Source: an uncultured Prevotella sp. (GTDB lineage Bacteria; Bacteroidota; Bacteroidia; Bacteroidales; Bacteroidaceae). Taken from it: a stretch of 14,412 bases of DNA. The stretch covers positions 1 through 14,412 of the forward strand of contig CAJPPF010000043.1 of assembly GCA_905372445.1 (NCBI GenBank), read 5' to 3'. Below, piece after piece: positions 1 through 7,767 of the stretch. The first letter of the stretch is position 1. Each line of letters begins with the position of its first letter. Made by a program: the position numbers and the translations under genes. The notes below the pieces were generated by a model. It was not told the origin of the DNA. It did not search any database and was given only the letters and a program-made list of their open reading frames with translations.

Positions 1-53
1 AGAGCACCTGACTCTTAATCAGGGTGTCCAGAGTTCGAGCCTCTGACGGTGTA
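1..53 (+). tRNA. tRNA-Lys (anticodon CTT), 5' end cut by window edge
   Basis: These 53 bases are identical to positions 99-151 of the complete tRNA-Lys just downstream. They hold the end of the D arm, the anticodon arm (stem CCTGA/TCAGG, loop CTCTTAA, anticodon CTT), the variable loop, the T arm (CAGAG-TTCGAGC-CTCTG) and the 3' acceptor strand. The first ~20 bases lie outside the window. No CCA is encoded after the discriminator A. A 25-nt AT-rich spacer separates it from the next copy, so the two are probably cotranscribed. Confidence 0.95.
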
Positions 54-78
54 CTTTTTTAATTCTGTTTTCATTTTA

Positions 79-151
79 GCACCGTTAGCTCAGTTGGTAG
101 AGCACCTGACTCTTAATCAGGGTGTCCAGAGTTCGAGCCTCTGACGGTGTA
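79..151 (+). tRNA. tRNA-Lys (anticodon CTT)
   Basis: A complete 73-nt tRNA. The acceptor stem is GCACCGT/ACGGTGT, with a G-U wobble as the first pair, followed by T8-A9. The D arm contains GCTCAGTTGGTAGAGC. The anticodon stem is CCTGA/TCAGG with loop CTCTTAA, giving anticodon CTT (reads AAG lysine codons). The T arm is CAGAG-TTCGAGC-CTCTG and the discriminator is A151. CCA is not encoded, so it must be added after transcription. It is a tandem duplicate of the partial gene at the window edge and is followed directly by a strong hairpin. Confidence 0.97.
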
Positions 152-190
152 CTAATAATCCCCAGCAGTGATGCCGGGGATTATTAGTTT
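152..190 (+). terminator. Hairpin terminator of the tRNA-Lys cluster
   Basis: A perfect 12-bp stem pairs 152-163 (ctaataatcccc) with 176-187 (ggggattattag). Inside it, after one A-C mismatch, a further 3 bp (gca/tgc) close a GTGA loop. The hairpin starts at the first base after the tRNA discriminator and is followed by TTT only. The U-tract is short, but the position suggests transcript termination and/or a 3' processing signal. Confidence 0.7.
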
Positions 191-352
191 GATAACTTTA
201 CGTTTCTAATGCGCCTGCCAACAGCTGAGCACTAACATGAGTTTATACAATCATTTTCCTTTACACTTCTTTTTATATCCATGCCTATCATCGGCTTCAA
301 GAACAGATGACGGAGATATGCAAAAACAGAAAAAACAGAGTTCATAAACATC

Positions 353-479
353 TGATTCTCAACGTATTTATAAAACCGCCGTTTCTTGGTTCAAGAAAGG
401 GCGGTTTTAGACGCAAGAAACGGCGCTTTTAGAGCCAAGAAACGACGGTTCTTGAAATTAGTTTCGGCAGTTCTTGAAA
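353..479. repeat. Composite intergenic repeat: leader motif plus 22-bp-period array (copy 1)
   Basis: This array lies in the 350-bp non-coding stretch between the tRNA terminator and the CobW-family gene; I see nothing recognisable in the rest of that stretch (191-352, 480-539). Units start at about 370, 392, 414, 436 and 458. Each is built as arm-core-arm, with a core like CGGCGG/CCGCCG and arms CAAGAAA or TAAAA paired with TTCTTG or TTTTAG. The first two units form an inverted repeat: AAAACCGCCGTTTCTTG at 372-388 against 392-408, with one mismatch. The last three steps are exactly 22 bp. An 18-nt motif (tgattctcaacgtattta, 353-370) abuts the array and resembles the one before copy 2 at 9263-9280. 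There are no unique spacers, so it is not a CRISPR. Confidence 0.8.
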
Positions 480-539
480 CGACTGACAGAATAATCAATA
501 AAAACAACTGCCGCCGCATGCGATTTTTTATTACATAAT

Positions 540-1766
540 TTAGTCCACCAGACACGCATCGAGAGCGGCGGTGATAGCCTTCTTATCAAGTTCCTGACCA
601 ATGAATACAAGTTTCTGCATACGGTCGCCATAGGTCTCGTCCCACTCCTCACGCACCTTCTGATTGCTTTTAAGGAGGTCGTCCAGTTCGTCCTTTGGCA
701 TTGTGGCATACCACTGACCGCAGTTCTTCAATGAGAACTGCTTACCAGCCTGCTCAAAGAGATAACAGATATGTGAATCCTCTTCAAAATAACACAATCC
801 TTTGGCACGAATAATGTTCTTCGGCCATAAGCGCGCAACAAAGTCATCAAAGCGTCCAAGGTCCATAGGACGACGATTGTAATATACGAAAGTACCTATA
901 CCATACTCCTCTGCTTCACCCTCGCCGTGATGGTGGTGGTGATGATGACCGTGCTCATGGTCATGTTCATGCTCATGGTGGTGATCGTGATGATGCTCTT
1001 CGTGATGATCATCATCGTCGTGCTCTTCATCGTGATGTCCTTCTATTTCCTGAATCCATGCTGCAGAAGCTGCAACCTCATTGAAATTGAACATACCCGT
1101 GCCAACAAGTTTATCAAGATCTACATCTCCGTAGTTGCACTCTATTATCTCTGCCTTTGGCTGTATAGCACGCAGGATAGTCCTTATACGTCCCAATTCG
1201 GAAGGTGTAACTTCGGCAGCCTTGTTTAGCAGTATGATATTACAGAACTCTATCTGCTGGATAATCAGATTCTCTATGTCCTCCTCATCAAGATTATCCT
1301 TCACAAGGGCGTCGCCACTACTAAATTCGTCGCGCAGACGCAGAGCATCAACAACGGTAGCTACGCAGTCAAGTCGCGGCAGGTCATGCTTAAGATATTC
1401 CGGTCCCATTTGCGGGATTGAACATATCGTCTGTGCTATAGGCAGCGGTTCACATACGCCACTTGCCTCTATAACGATATAGTCGAAGCGGTTCATTGCC
1501 ACAATGTCGGTCAACTGCTTCACGAGGTCCATCTTGAGCGTGCAGCAGATGCAACCGTTCTGCAATGCCACCAGTGAGTCGTCCTGCTGATCGACGATGC
1601 CACCCTGCTGGATAAGGTCAGCATCAATGTTCACTTCGCCAATGTCATTAACTACAACGGCAAACTTATATCCTTTCTCATTAGCGAGAATACGGTTCAA
1701 AAGTGTTGTCTTACCACTACCGAGATAACCGGTGAGAAGCAAAACGGGAATTTCTTTGTTGTTCAT
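540..1766 (-). CDS. CobW/COG0523-family GTPase, putative metal chaperone with His-rich linker
   Basis: A G3E P-loop GTPase of the CobW/YjiA/ZNG1 group, 408 aa, predicted to be a cytosolic metallochaperone that uses GTP hydrolysis to pass a metal (often zinc) to a client enzyme. Visible motifs are the Walker A GYLGSGKT (13-20), the family-defining metal-binding CxCC (C72-I-C74-C75), the Walker-B-like IEASG (99-103) and a CobW C-terminal domain (about 288-400). Residues 244-280 contain 22 histidines among Asp/Glu, a probable metal-binding linker between the domains. The usual G4 NKxD motif reads NKAA (181-184), without the aspartate that normally specifies guanine. It is the last gene of the fmt-tsaC-clc operon, starting 18 bp after the ClC stop. 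The metal and client cannot be read from sequence; I see no clear Zur-type operator and no separate promoter. Confidence 0.92.
   Translation of the reverse strand: MNNKEIPVLLLTGYLGSGKTTLLNRILANEKGYKFAVVVNDIGEVNIDADLIQQGGIVDQQDDSLVALQNGCICCTLKMDLVKQLTDIVAMNRFDYIVIEASGVCEPLPIAQTICSIPQMGPEYLKHDLPRLDCVATVVDALRLRDEFSSGDALVKDNLDEEDIENLIIQQIEFCNIILLNKAAEVTPSELGRIRTILRAIQPKAEIIECNYGDVDLDKLVGTGMFNFNEVAASAAWIQEIEGHHDEEHDDDDHHEEHHHDHHHEHEHDHEHGHHHHHHHGEGEAEEYGIGTFVYYNRRPMDLGRFDDFVARLWPKNIIRAKGLCYFEEDSHICYLFEQAGKQFSLKNCGQWYATMPKDELDDLLKSNQKVREEWDETYGDRMQKLVFIGQELDKKAITAALDACLVD
927..1037 (-). repeat. Low-complexity His/Asp/Glu-coding tract in the CobW-family gene
   Basis: On the minus strand this is an imperfect run of CAT/CAC/GAT/GAA codons encoding residues 244-280: 22 His, the rest Asp or Glu with one Gly, ending in seven consecutive His. 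The tract lies between the GTPase and the CobW C-terminal domain. Such tracts are common in zinc- and nickel-handling COG0523 proteins and can vary in length by slippage. The plus-strand open frame over it is an artefact of the repeat. Confidence 0.85.
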
Positions 1767-1784
1767 AACTTTATTCTAAATTTT

Positions 1785-3578
1785 TTATTCTGTAGAGAAG
1801 TCAGCCACCATCTTCCTGTATAAAGAGTATACACGTGTGCGTGATATATAGCCTTTAAGCCTGTTCTCCGTGTCTACCACAGGCAGATAGTTCACGCCGG
1901 CTGTTTCAAATGTCCTCATCACATCCACCATAGGATCGCTCACTCCTACCCGGGCTGACACCGGTGTCATTATCTGCGACACTGTCATCCTGTGATACAA
2001 TTCCGTGCGGAACATGATGTATCGTATCTTCGTCACATCTATCTCGCCAAGCAGTATGCCACCATTATCGAGCACAGGAATGAAGCTTGACTTCGAAGTG
2101 GTGATCTTACCGACTAATTTTCCTAAAAGCATATCTGGCGCCACCGGGGTATATTCATGCTCGACGACACTCTCGAGATTCATCAGAGTGAGCACTGAAC
2201 GGTCTGTATGATGAGTGAGGAGCTTGCCTTCGCGTGCCAGACGCATGGCATATATGCTGTGGCGCTCAAAGAGACTTATTGTCATAACCGACGACACGCT
2301 GACAATCATCAGCGGCATGAACATAGAATAGCCTCCTGTAAGTTCGGCTATAAGGAATACTCCTGTCAGTGGTGCGTGCATCACTCCCGACATCACTCCT
2401 GCCATACCAAGCATGGTGAAATTCTTTTCGTGAACATGAATGCCTATATTGTGGATGTTCCAGAAATGAGAGAAAAGAAATCCTGCGAAGCCTCCTACGA
2501 AAAGAGAAGGCGCGAATGTTCCACCACAGCCGCCGGCTCCATTGGTCGACGCTGTCGCCATTGTCTTGAAGACGATAACAAGCGCCACATATACAAGAAG
2601 CATTGAGGAGTTACCCGAGAACAGAGATCCGTCCATAACTCCAGCCCAGTCTACTTCCGTTGTGCCGTTTAATAGTGTATCTATAGCCGAATATCCCTCA
2701 CCATAGAGCGATGGAAAAATAAAGATGAGCATGCTCAGAATCACACCACCGGTCAAGAGCTTGCCGTAACGATAGTTCTTCATTCGGCCATACATACCTT
2801 CAAACAATGACATTGAACGGATGAAATACAAGCTCACCAGTCCACAGAACACACCAAGGAGTACGTTTGCTGACACCAGTTCCACTTTCCATACACTGTC
2901 CGGATGATATGTGAAGAGGTTGTTATTGCCTACAAGAATATACGACAGGCATGTTGCTGACACTGACGAAATGAGTATCGGCATCAATGACGCCATAGAC
3001 AAGTCGATCATCAGCACTTCGAGCGTAAACACCAAGCCTGCTATCGGAGCCTTGAAGATGCCAGCTATAGCCGCCGACGCGCCACATCCAACAAGCACCA
3101 TCATCATCTTTCTGTCGAGATTAAACAACTGTCCGAGACGACTTCCTATGGCTGAACCCGTCAGTACGATAGGCGCCTCAGCTCCAACAGAGCCTCCGAA
3201 TCCAATGGTAAGGCTTGACGCCACTACCGATGTCCATGTGTTGTGCGGTTTTATCCGCGACTGCTTTGAAGATATGGCATAGAGGACACGTGTGATACCA
3301 TGTGAGATATTGTCTTTCACGACATACTTCACAAATAGAATCGTGAGCCCTATTCCGACCATAGGAAACACAAGATACAACCAGTTGTATCGGTCGGCAT
3401 AGAAGTCACTTGTCAATAGATGCTGTATAAAATGTATCAATGTATGCAGAATGTACGCAGCCATCGATGCGAATATACCGATAAAAAGCGATAATATCAT
3501 CAGAAAGGAGCGGTCGGATATATTCTTTACCCTCCATTCTATGAGACATTGAAAAGGAGTTTTCCTCAAACTGCTCAT
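1785..3578 (-). CDS. ClC-family chloride channel/transporter with C-terminal CBS pair
   Basis: A 597-aa inner-membrane ClC protein: helical ClC core (about 25-445) followed by two CBS domains (about 475-525 and 535-590), which in this family bind nucleotides and modulate gating. Seen in order: SHGI at 92-95 where classic ClCs have GSGIP; GAEAP (132-136) with the external gating glutamate E134; the FKAPIAGLVFTLEV segment (175-188); GCGGTFAPSLFVGG (350-363); and a Tyr in SIYAMRLA (Y443) at the anion-coordinating position. At the internal proton-glutamate position (E203 in E. coli ClC-ec1) there is valine, V188, as in many ClC channels. Channel or H+/Cl- exchange therefore cannot be settled by sequence. 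It lies 28 bp after the tsaC-like gene and 18 bp before the CobW gene, inside the operon. Confidence 0.93.
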   Translation of the reverse strand: MSSLRKTPFQCLIEWRVKNISDRSFLMILSLFIGIFASMAAYILHTLIHFIQHLLTSDFYADRYNWLYLVFPMVGIGLTILFVKYVVKDNISHGITRVLYAISSKQSRIKPHNTWTSVVASSLTIGFGGSVGAEAPIVLTGSAIGSRLGQLFNLDRKMMMVLVGCGASAAIAGIFKAPIAGLVFTLEVLMIDLSMASLMPILISSVSATCLSYILVGNNNLFTYHPDSVWKVELVSANVLLGVFCGLVSLYFIRSMSLFEGMYGRMKNYRYGKLLTGGVILSMLIFIFPSLYGEGYSAIDTLLNGTTEVDWAGVMDGSLFSGNSSMLLVYVALVIVFKTMATASTNGAGGCGGTFAPSLFVGGFAGFLFSHFWNIHNIGIHVHEKNFTMLGMAGVMSGVMHAPLTGVFLIAELTGGYSMFMPLMIVSVSSVMTISLFERHSIYAMRLAREGKLLTHHTDRSVLTLMNLESVVEHEYTPVAPDMLLGKLVGKITTSKSSFIPVLDNGGILLGEIDVTKIRYIMFRTELYHRMTVSQIMTPVSARVGVSDPMVDVMRTFETAGVNYLPVVDTENRLKGYISRTRVYSLYRKMVADFSTE

Positions 3579-3606
3579 TCCGTTCTATCTATTTATTCAC
3601 CATATA

Positions 3607-4221
3607 TTATTTTCTGATAACTGTCACTTGTCCGTCGTTAGTCAGTTTGATGATGCTCGACGGAGTGTGTGGCAGATGCTCCTGACGGCGTGTATTGCAG
3701 ACATAGTCAACAGCATTCATTATCTCTTCCGATATATCGCAATAGTTCTGTGCCGTTGTTTCACCACTGACATTAGCACTTGTCGAAACGATTGGCTTCT
3801 GCATACGGTAGCAGAGCTGGCGAGAAAATTCCTCCTTTGTGATACGTATACCAACCGAGCCATCCTCAGCATACAGATTGTCAGCGAGATTACTTACAGT
3901 GTCGAGAATAACTGTTGTAGGTTTCTCCGACAATGTCAGCAGGTCCCATGCCACATCAGGCACGTTACGGGCATAGCGCTGCAGCCGAACATCACTGTCA
4001 ACCAGGCAGATAAGCGCCTTAGAGTCGTCTCTTTGTTTTATTTCATACACTCGTTTCACGGCTTCCGCGTTAGTGGCATCACAACCAATACCCCACACTG
4101 TGTCAGTAGGATAAAGAATAACTCCACCACGACGCATAACCTCTACAGCCTTCTGTATGTCTTCCGCCATCTTTGCTTCCTTATATGATGGTTTGCTGTC
4201 TGTATTATTTTCTATTTTCAT
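3607..4221 (-). CDS. L-threonylcarbamoyladenylate synthase (Sua5/YciO/YrdC family)
   Basis: A single YrdC-domain protein of 204 aa. The family makes threonylcarbamoyl-AMP from threonine, bicarbonate and ATP for the t6A37 modification of ANN-decoding tRNAs. Visible are YPTDTVWGIG (37-46), the KQRDDSKALICLV segment (basic nucleotide-binding patch, about 63-75), and STSANVSG (about 146-153). The C-terminal Sua5 domain is absent, so it is TsaC-like in size. The start at 4221 gives a 17-residue polar extension; Met18 (about 4170) begins MAEDIQKAVEVMRRGGV, which looks more like the usual family N-terminus and is a real alternative. It lies 31 bp downstream of fmt. YciO-type paralogues cannot be fully excluded. 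Confidence 0.9.
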   Translation of the reverse strand: MKIENNTDSKPSYKEAKMAEDIQKAVEVMRRGGVILYPTDTVWGIGCDATNAEAVKRVYEIKQRDDSKALICLVDSDVRLQRYARNVPDVAWDLLTLSEKPTTVILDTVSNLADNLYAEDGSVGIRITKEEFSRQLCYRMQKPIVSTSANVSGETTAQNYCDISEEIMNAVDYVCNTRRQEHLPHTPSSIIKLTNDGQVTVIRK

Positions 4222-4252
4222 ACCTTTCGTTCTTTATCTTTCATTTGATTTT

Positions 4253-5200
4253 TCACTTCTTCAGTCCGTTCACAAAATCACGCGCTGCCATTCGCTTCTT
4301 GCCTGTCATTTGTATCTCAATGATTTCAAGCCAGCAGTCGGCGGCAGCAATATAAAGATTCTTCTTCCCTGCACGGAGTGTACCGGGAACAGCATCGCAC
4401 GCCTCGCCTGTCTTCGCCGTCTTGTATATCTTCATCATCTGAGGGTCGCCACTTTCTGACAGTCTTACCATAGTCCATGCTCCAGGAACGGGACTTAAGC
4501 CGCGCACAAAGTCGTAGACTTGCTTTGCCGGCTTAGTCCAGTCTATCTCACACGTCTCACGGAATATCTTTGGAGCATTGTTAAGACTTTCACTCTCCCC
4601 CTGTGGTATTGAAGGCACATAACCGTCATGCTCACGAACCATATCGACCGTATCCTTTGCTATTTGTGCTCCAAGCCTCATCAGACCGTCATAGACATAC
4701 TCCACGTCAGCATCATCAGGTATAGGAAATTCCCTCTGTTTGATGATACGCCCCGTATCTATGTCATGATCGAGGAAGAAAGTTGTCACACCAGTCATCG
4801 TCTCTCCGTTTATGATAGCCCAGTTTATCGGTGCCGCACCGCGGTACTGCGGCAGCAGAGCGGCATGAACATTGAATGTGCCGAAGCGCGGCATTGCCCA
4901 CACAACTTCGGGCAGCATACGGAATGCCACCACAACCTGCAGGTCAGCTTTATATAATTCAAGCTCAGCAATGAACTCCGGGTCTTTCATCTTCACAGGC
5001 TGAAGCACCGGGATATTATGCTCCATGGCGTATTGTTTTACCGCCGGCGCTGTCAGAACCGCATGTCGTCCCACCGGCTTATCAGGCTGAGTGACCACAG
5101 CAACGACATTATATCCACCTTCAACAAGACATTGCAGAGTTGCAACAGCAAACTCCGGTGTACCCATGAAAACGATTCGTAAGTCTTCCTTTATAATCAT
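4253..5200 (-). CDS. fmt: Methionyl-tRNA formyltransferase
   Basis: A 315-aa enzyme that transfers a formyl group from 10-formyl-THF to initiator Met-tRNA. The N-terminal formyltransferase domain (about 7-190) shows RIVFMGTPEFAV, then FNVHAALLPQYRGAAPINW (109-127) with catalytic N110 and H112, and DIDTG (146-150) with D148. The C-terminal tRNA-binding domain begins near WTKPAKQVYDFVRGLSP. Length is normal for the family. The start at 5200 gives MIIKEDLRIVFMGTP, matching the usual short N-terminus. A TATCTTTG -7 motif lies only 5 nt upstream, so transcription may begin at or next to the start codon. First gene of a four-gene minus-strand operon. Confidence 0.97.
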   Translation of the reverse strand: MIIKEDLRIVFMGTPEFAVATLQCLVEGGYNVVAVVTQPDKPVGRHAVLTAPAVKQYAMEHNIPVLQPVKMKDPEFIAELELYKADLQVVVAFRMLPEVVWAMPRFGTFNVHAALLPQYRGAAPINWAIINGETMTGVTTFFLDHDIDTGRIIKQREFPIPDDADVEYVYDGLMRLGAQIAKDTVDMVREHDGYVPSIPQGESESLNNAPKIFRETCEIDWTKPAKQVYDFVRGLSPVPGAWTMVRLSESGDPQMMKIYKTAKTGEACDAVPGTLRAGKKNLYIAAADCWLEIIEIQMTGKKRMAARDFVNGLKK

Positions 5201-5205
5201 AAATG

Positions 5206-5213
5206 CAAAGATA
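5206..5213 (-). promoter_or_regulatory. -7 promoter element TATCTTTG ahead of fmt
   Basis: Read on the minus strand this is TATCTTTG, a perfect match to the Bacteroidota -7 consensus TAnnTTTG. The final G is at 5206 and the fmt ATG starts at 5200, leaving 5 nt between them. No good -33 TTTG lies 19-21 nt upstream; only a T-rich TTTTCC is seen. If transcription starts about 5-8 nt after the motif, the mRNA is leaderless or nearly so. Confidence 0.65.
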
Positions 5214-5324
5214 CAACTTTTTCTTTGAAAAAGGAAAATACGATAATAATTTTCATTCTACTCTACATGAAATAGATTTATGTTAAGTTTGTTTCAATAA
5301 AAAATGTCCGCAACATATACGAAA

Positions 5325-5332
5325 CACTTTTG
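5325..5332 (+). promoter_or_regulatory. Weak -7-like element upstream of the TonB-dependent receptor
   Basis: CACTTTTG differs from TAnnTTTG at the first base and has no convincing -33 TTTG 19-21 nt upstream. It would give a leader of about 60 nt before the ATG at 5398. It is the best candidate I can see in the 197-bp divergent gap between fmt and the receptor. Confidence 0.3.
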
Positions 5333-5397
5333 CATCAGCACAACGAAAAACAATACATAATGCAATAATACGACATTAACTTCGTTATATTGTTATC

Positions 5398-7767
5398 ATG
5401 AACGGAAAAATCATATCATTACTTATCATATTCCTTTCTCTGACCGGCACCGTAATGGCTCAGGGATTCAAGCTCGAAGGTCGTGTGACCGACGAGAACC
5501 AAGCCCCTATCGAGTTCGCGACAGTGAGCTGTACTGCACAAGGCAAAATTACTATGACAAATCTGCAGGGGGAGTTTTCCTTAGAACTTACTTCTGCCGA
5601 CTCTGTCGTGGTAAGATTCTCAATGATAGGCTACCGTGCCAAGACTCGTGTACTGCGCAATCCCCGCTCCAATCAGAAGTTATTGGTTTCACTAACCGAA
5701 GACAACACCCTTCAGGAGGTGCAGGTCACTGAGTTGCGGCGGCAGACAGGACAGACAGAAGAGATAAAGACTGAACTGCTCAAACGCACTCCGTCAACCA
5801 CAGGCAATGCCGTAGAAGAACTGATACAAACCCAGGCTGGTGTTTCCACTCACAACGAGATGTCGTCACAATATAATGTCCGTGGAGGTGCGTTCGACGA
5901 AAATTCCGTCTACATCAACGGCGTCGAGATATATCGTCCGCTGCTTGTACGTTCCGGACAGCAAGAAGGTCTGTCGGCTATCAATCCCGACATGGTAGAG
6001 AAAATCGCTTTCTCGTCAGGTGGTTTCGAGGCGAAATACGGTGATAAGATGTCGTCTGCACTTGACATATCCTACAAACGTCCGAAACATTTTGAGTCGA
6101 CCATTCAGGCGTCGCTACTCGGAGCATCGGCATACGTTGGGTTATCAGGAAAGAATATCACATGGACCAACGGCTTCCGTTACAAGACAAACAGGTATCT
6201 TCTTGGTTCACTTGATACAAAAGGCGAATATTATCCGCGGCAGATGGACTTTCAGTCGTACCTCTCATATCAGCCTTCAAAACACTGGAGCATCGATATC
6301 ATCGGTAACATCAACACCAACAACTACAATTTCAAGCCCTCCGATCGCGAGACATCCTTCGGTACTTTAGAGAACGTAAAGTCGTTTCGCGTCTATTTCG
6401 ACGGTCAGGAGGCTGACATATTCCGCACATATTTCGGTTCATTTGCTATCACGCGCCATATTACTGACAACACTTCCGTAACGCTTCTCGGGTCTGCCTT
6501 CAAGACTACAGAGCGCGAAGCTTACGACCTTCAGGGGCAATACTGGCTGACACAGACTGAGACATCCGAGAATCTTGGCGTGGGAACATACTTTCAGCAT
6601 GCACGCAACAAACTCGACGCAAATGTGAAAAGTGCGAAACTGATGATACGCCATAAGACAAAGAACCACAACCTTGAGTCTGGGCTGACTTTCAAACACG
6701 AGCATATCATCGAGCGTAGTGTGGAATATGAGATGCGCGACTCTGCAGGCTATTCTATACCACACACAGGTAAAGACCTGCAGATGATCTACACCATGCG
6801 TGCCAACAATGCCCTTGACGCCAAGCGTATAGAGAGTTATATCCAAGACACATGGCGTTTCGGCAAGGAGGATGGCACGCGCTACACGCTGAATTACGGT
6901 GTGCGTCTCTCTCATTGGTCGTACAACAAAGAGACAATTCTCTCGCCACGAGCATCGCTTGCAATCATTCCGGCATCAAATACTGACATGACATTCCGCC
7001 TTGCCACAGGTCTTTATTACCAGTCGCCTTTCTATAAGGAACTACGCGATACTACCACCATAAACGGCATCACTTATGCCAGGCTCAACGAGAAGGCGAA
7101 GTCGCAGCGTTCCATACATCTCATAGGAGCATGGGACTACAGATTTAAATGGAGCGGTCGTCCGATGCGATTCACTGCCGAGGCGTACTACAAAATGCTT
7201 GATAACCTCGTGCCTTACTCTATAAATAATGTAAAGGTGGTATATTATGGCGACAACGAAGCATCTGGTCATGCCGCCGGTATCGACCTAAAGATATTCG
7301 GAGAGTTCGTTCCCGGCTACGACTCGTGGCTGACATTCTCTCTTATGAGCGCCCGAATGAAACTTAACGGCATATCCACCCCACTCCCTACCGACCAGCG
7401 ATTCGGAGTGAATTTCTACTTCACCGACTACTTCCCGGGCACCGACCGCTGGAAAATGTCGCTGAAACTCGCCTATGCCGATGGTCTGCCGTTCTCTGCC
7501 CCTCACCGCGAACTGGAACGCAACACGTTTCGCGCTCCGGCATACAGACGCGTGGATTTAGGCATGAGCTACCGCCTAGTTGACAACACGGCAAAGCCCA
7601 AAAGTACAATACGCAACATCTGGCTGGGTCTGGACGGACTGAACCTGCTCGGAATAAACAACGTCAACTCCTACTATTGGATAACCGACGTGGCAAACCG
7701 GCAGTATGCCGTGCCGAACTTCCTGACAGGACGCCAGATAAACGGCAAGATAACTATCGAACTATGA
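5398..7767 (+). CDS. TonB-dependent outer-membrane receptor with N-terminal carboxypeptidase-regulatory-like domain
   Basis: A 789-aa outer-membrane beta-barrel transporter. Residues 1-21 are a signal peptide (hydrophobic LLIIFLSL, cleavage likely after VMA). Residues 24-102 form a carboxypeptidase-regulatory-like/CarboxypepD_reg domain (LEGRVTDENQAPIEFATV ... SMIGYR), typical of Bacteroidota receptors. The plug (about 105-230) shows QYNVRGGAFDENSVYINGVEI, followed by a barrel rich in alternating aromatic strands to the C-terminus. The substrate is unknown. No SusD-like lipoprotein follows, so this is not a standard glycan-uptake SusCD pair, and the length is shorter than typical SusC. Its stop overlaps the start of the T9SS plug gene (ATGA), suggesting coupled translation and possibly related envelope roles. 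Confidence 0.92.
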   Translation: MNGKIISLLIIFLSLTGTVMAQGFKLEGRVTDENQAPIEFATVSCTAQGKITMTNLQGEFSLELTSADSVVVRFSMIGYRAKTRVLRNPRSNQKLLVSLTEDNTLQEVQVTELRRQTGQTEEIKTELLKRTPSTTGNAVEELIQTQAGVSTHNEMSSQYNVRGGAFDENSVYINGVEIYRPLLVRSGQQEGLSAINPDMVEKIAFSSGGFEAKYGDKMSSALDISYKRPKHFESTIQASLLGASAYVGLSGKNITWTNGFRYKTNRYLLGSLDTKGEYYPRQMDFQSYLSYQPSKHWSIDIIGNINTNNYNFKPSDRETSFGTLENVKSFRVYFDGQEADIFRTYFGSFAITRHITDNTSVTLLGSAFKTTEREAYDLQGQYWLTQTETSENLGVGTYFQHARNKLDANVKSAKLMIRHKTKNHNLESGLTFKHEHIIERSVEYEMRDSAGYSIPHTGKDLQMIYTMRANNALDAKRIESYIQDTWRFGKEDGTRYTLNYGVRLSHWSYNKETILSPRASLAIIPASNTDMTFRLATGLYYQSPFYKELRDTTTINGITYARLNEKAKSQRSIHLIGAWDYRFKWSGRPMRFTAEAYYKMLDNLVPYSINNVKVVYYGDNEASGHAAGIDLKIFGEFVPGYDSWLTFSLMSARMKLNGISTPLPTDQRFGVNFYFTDYFPGTDRWKMSLKLAYADGLPFSAPHRELERNTFRAPAYRRVDLGMSYRLVDNTAKPKSTIRNIWLGLDGLNLLGINNVNSYYWITDVANRQYAVPNFLTGRQINGKITIEL

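Noticed and set aside
371..479. Possible CRISPR array
   Set aside because: The 22-bp repeats are contiguous with no unique spacers, the repeats themselves vary, and no cas genes are present.
927..1229. Plus-strand open frame rich in Met/Val over the CobW gene
   Set aside because: It is the antisense reading of the His/Asp/Glu codon tract; the minus strand encodes a clear full-length GTPase there.
3628..4188. 186-codon plus-strand open frame opposite the tsaC-like gene
   Set aside because: The minus strand carries all YrdC family motifs with operon spacing; the plus-strand product has no recognisable domain.
7677..7763. Upstream extension of the T9SS plug gene
   Set aside because: The in-frame extension overlaps the receptor coding sequence and would bury the signal peptide; the ATG at 7764 with ATGA overlap is far better.
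5398..7767. SusC of a polysaccharide utilisation locus
   Set aside because: There is no SusD-like gene, glycan enzyme or sensor nearby, and the protein is shorter than typical SusC.
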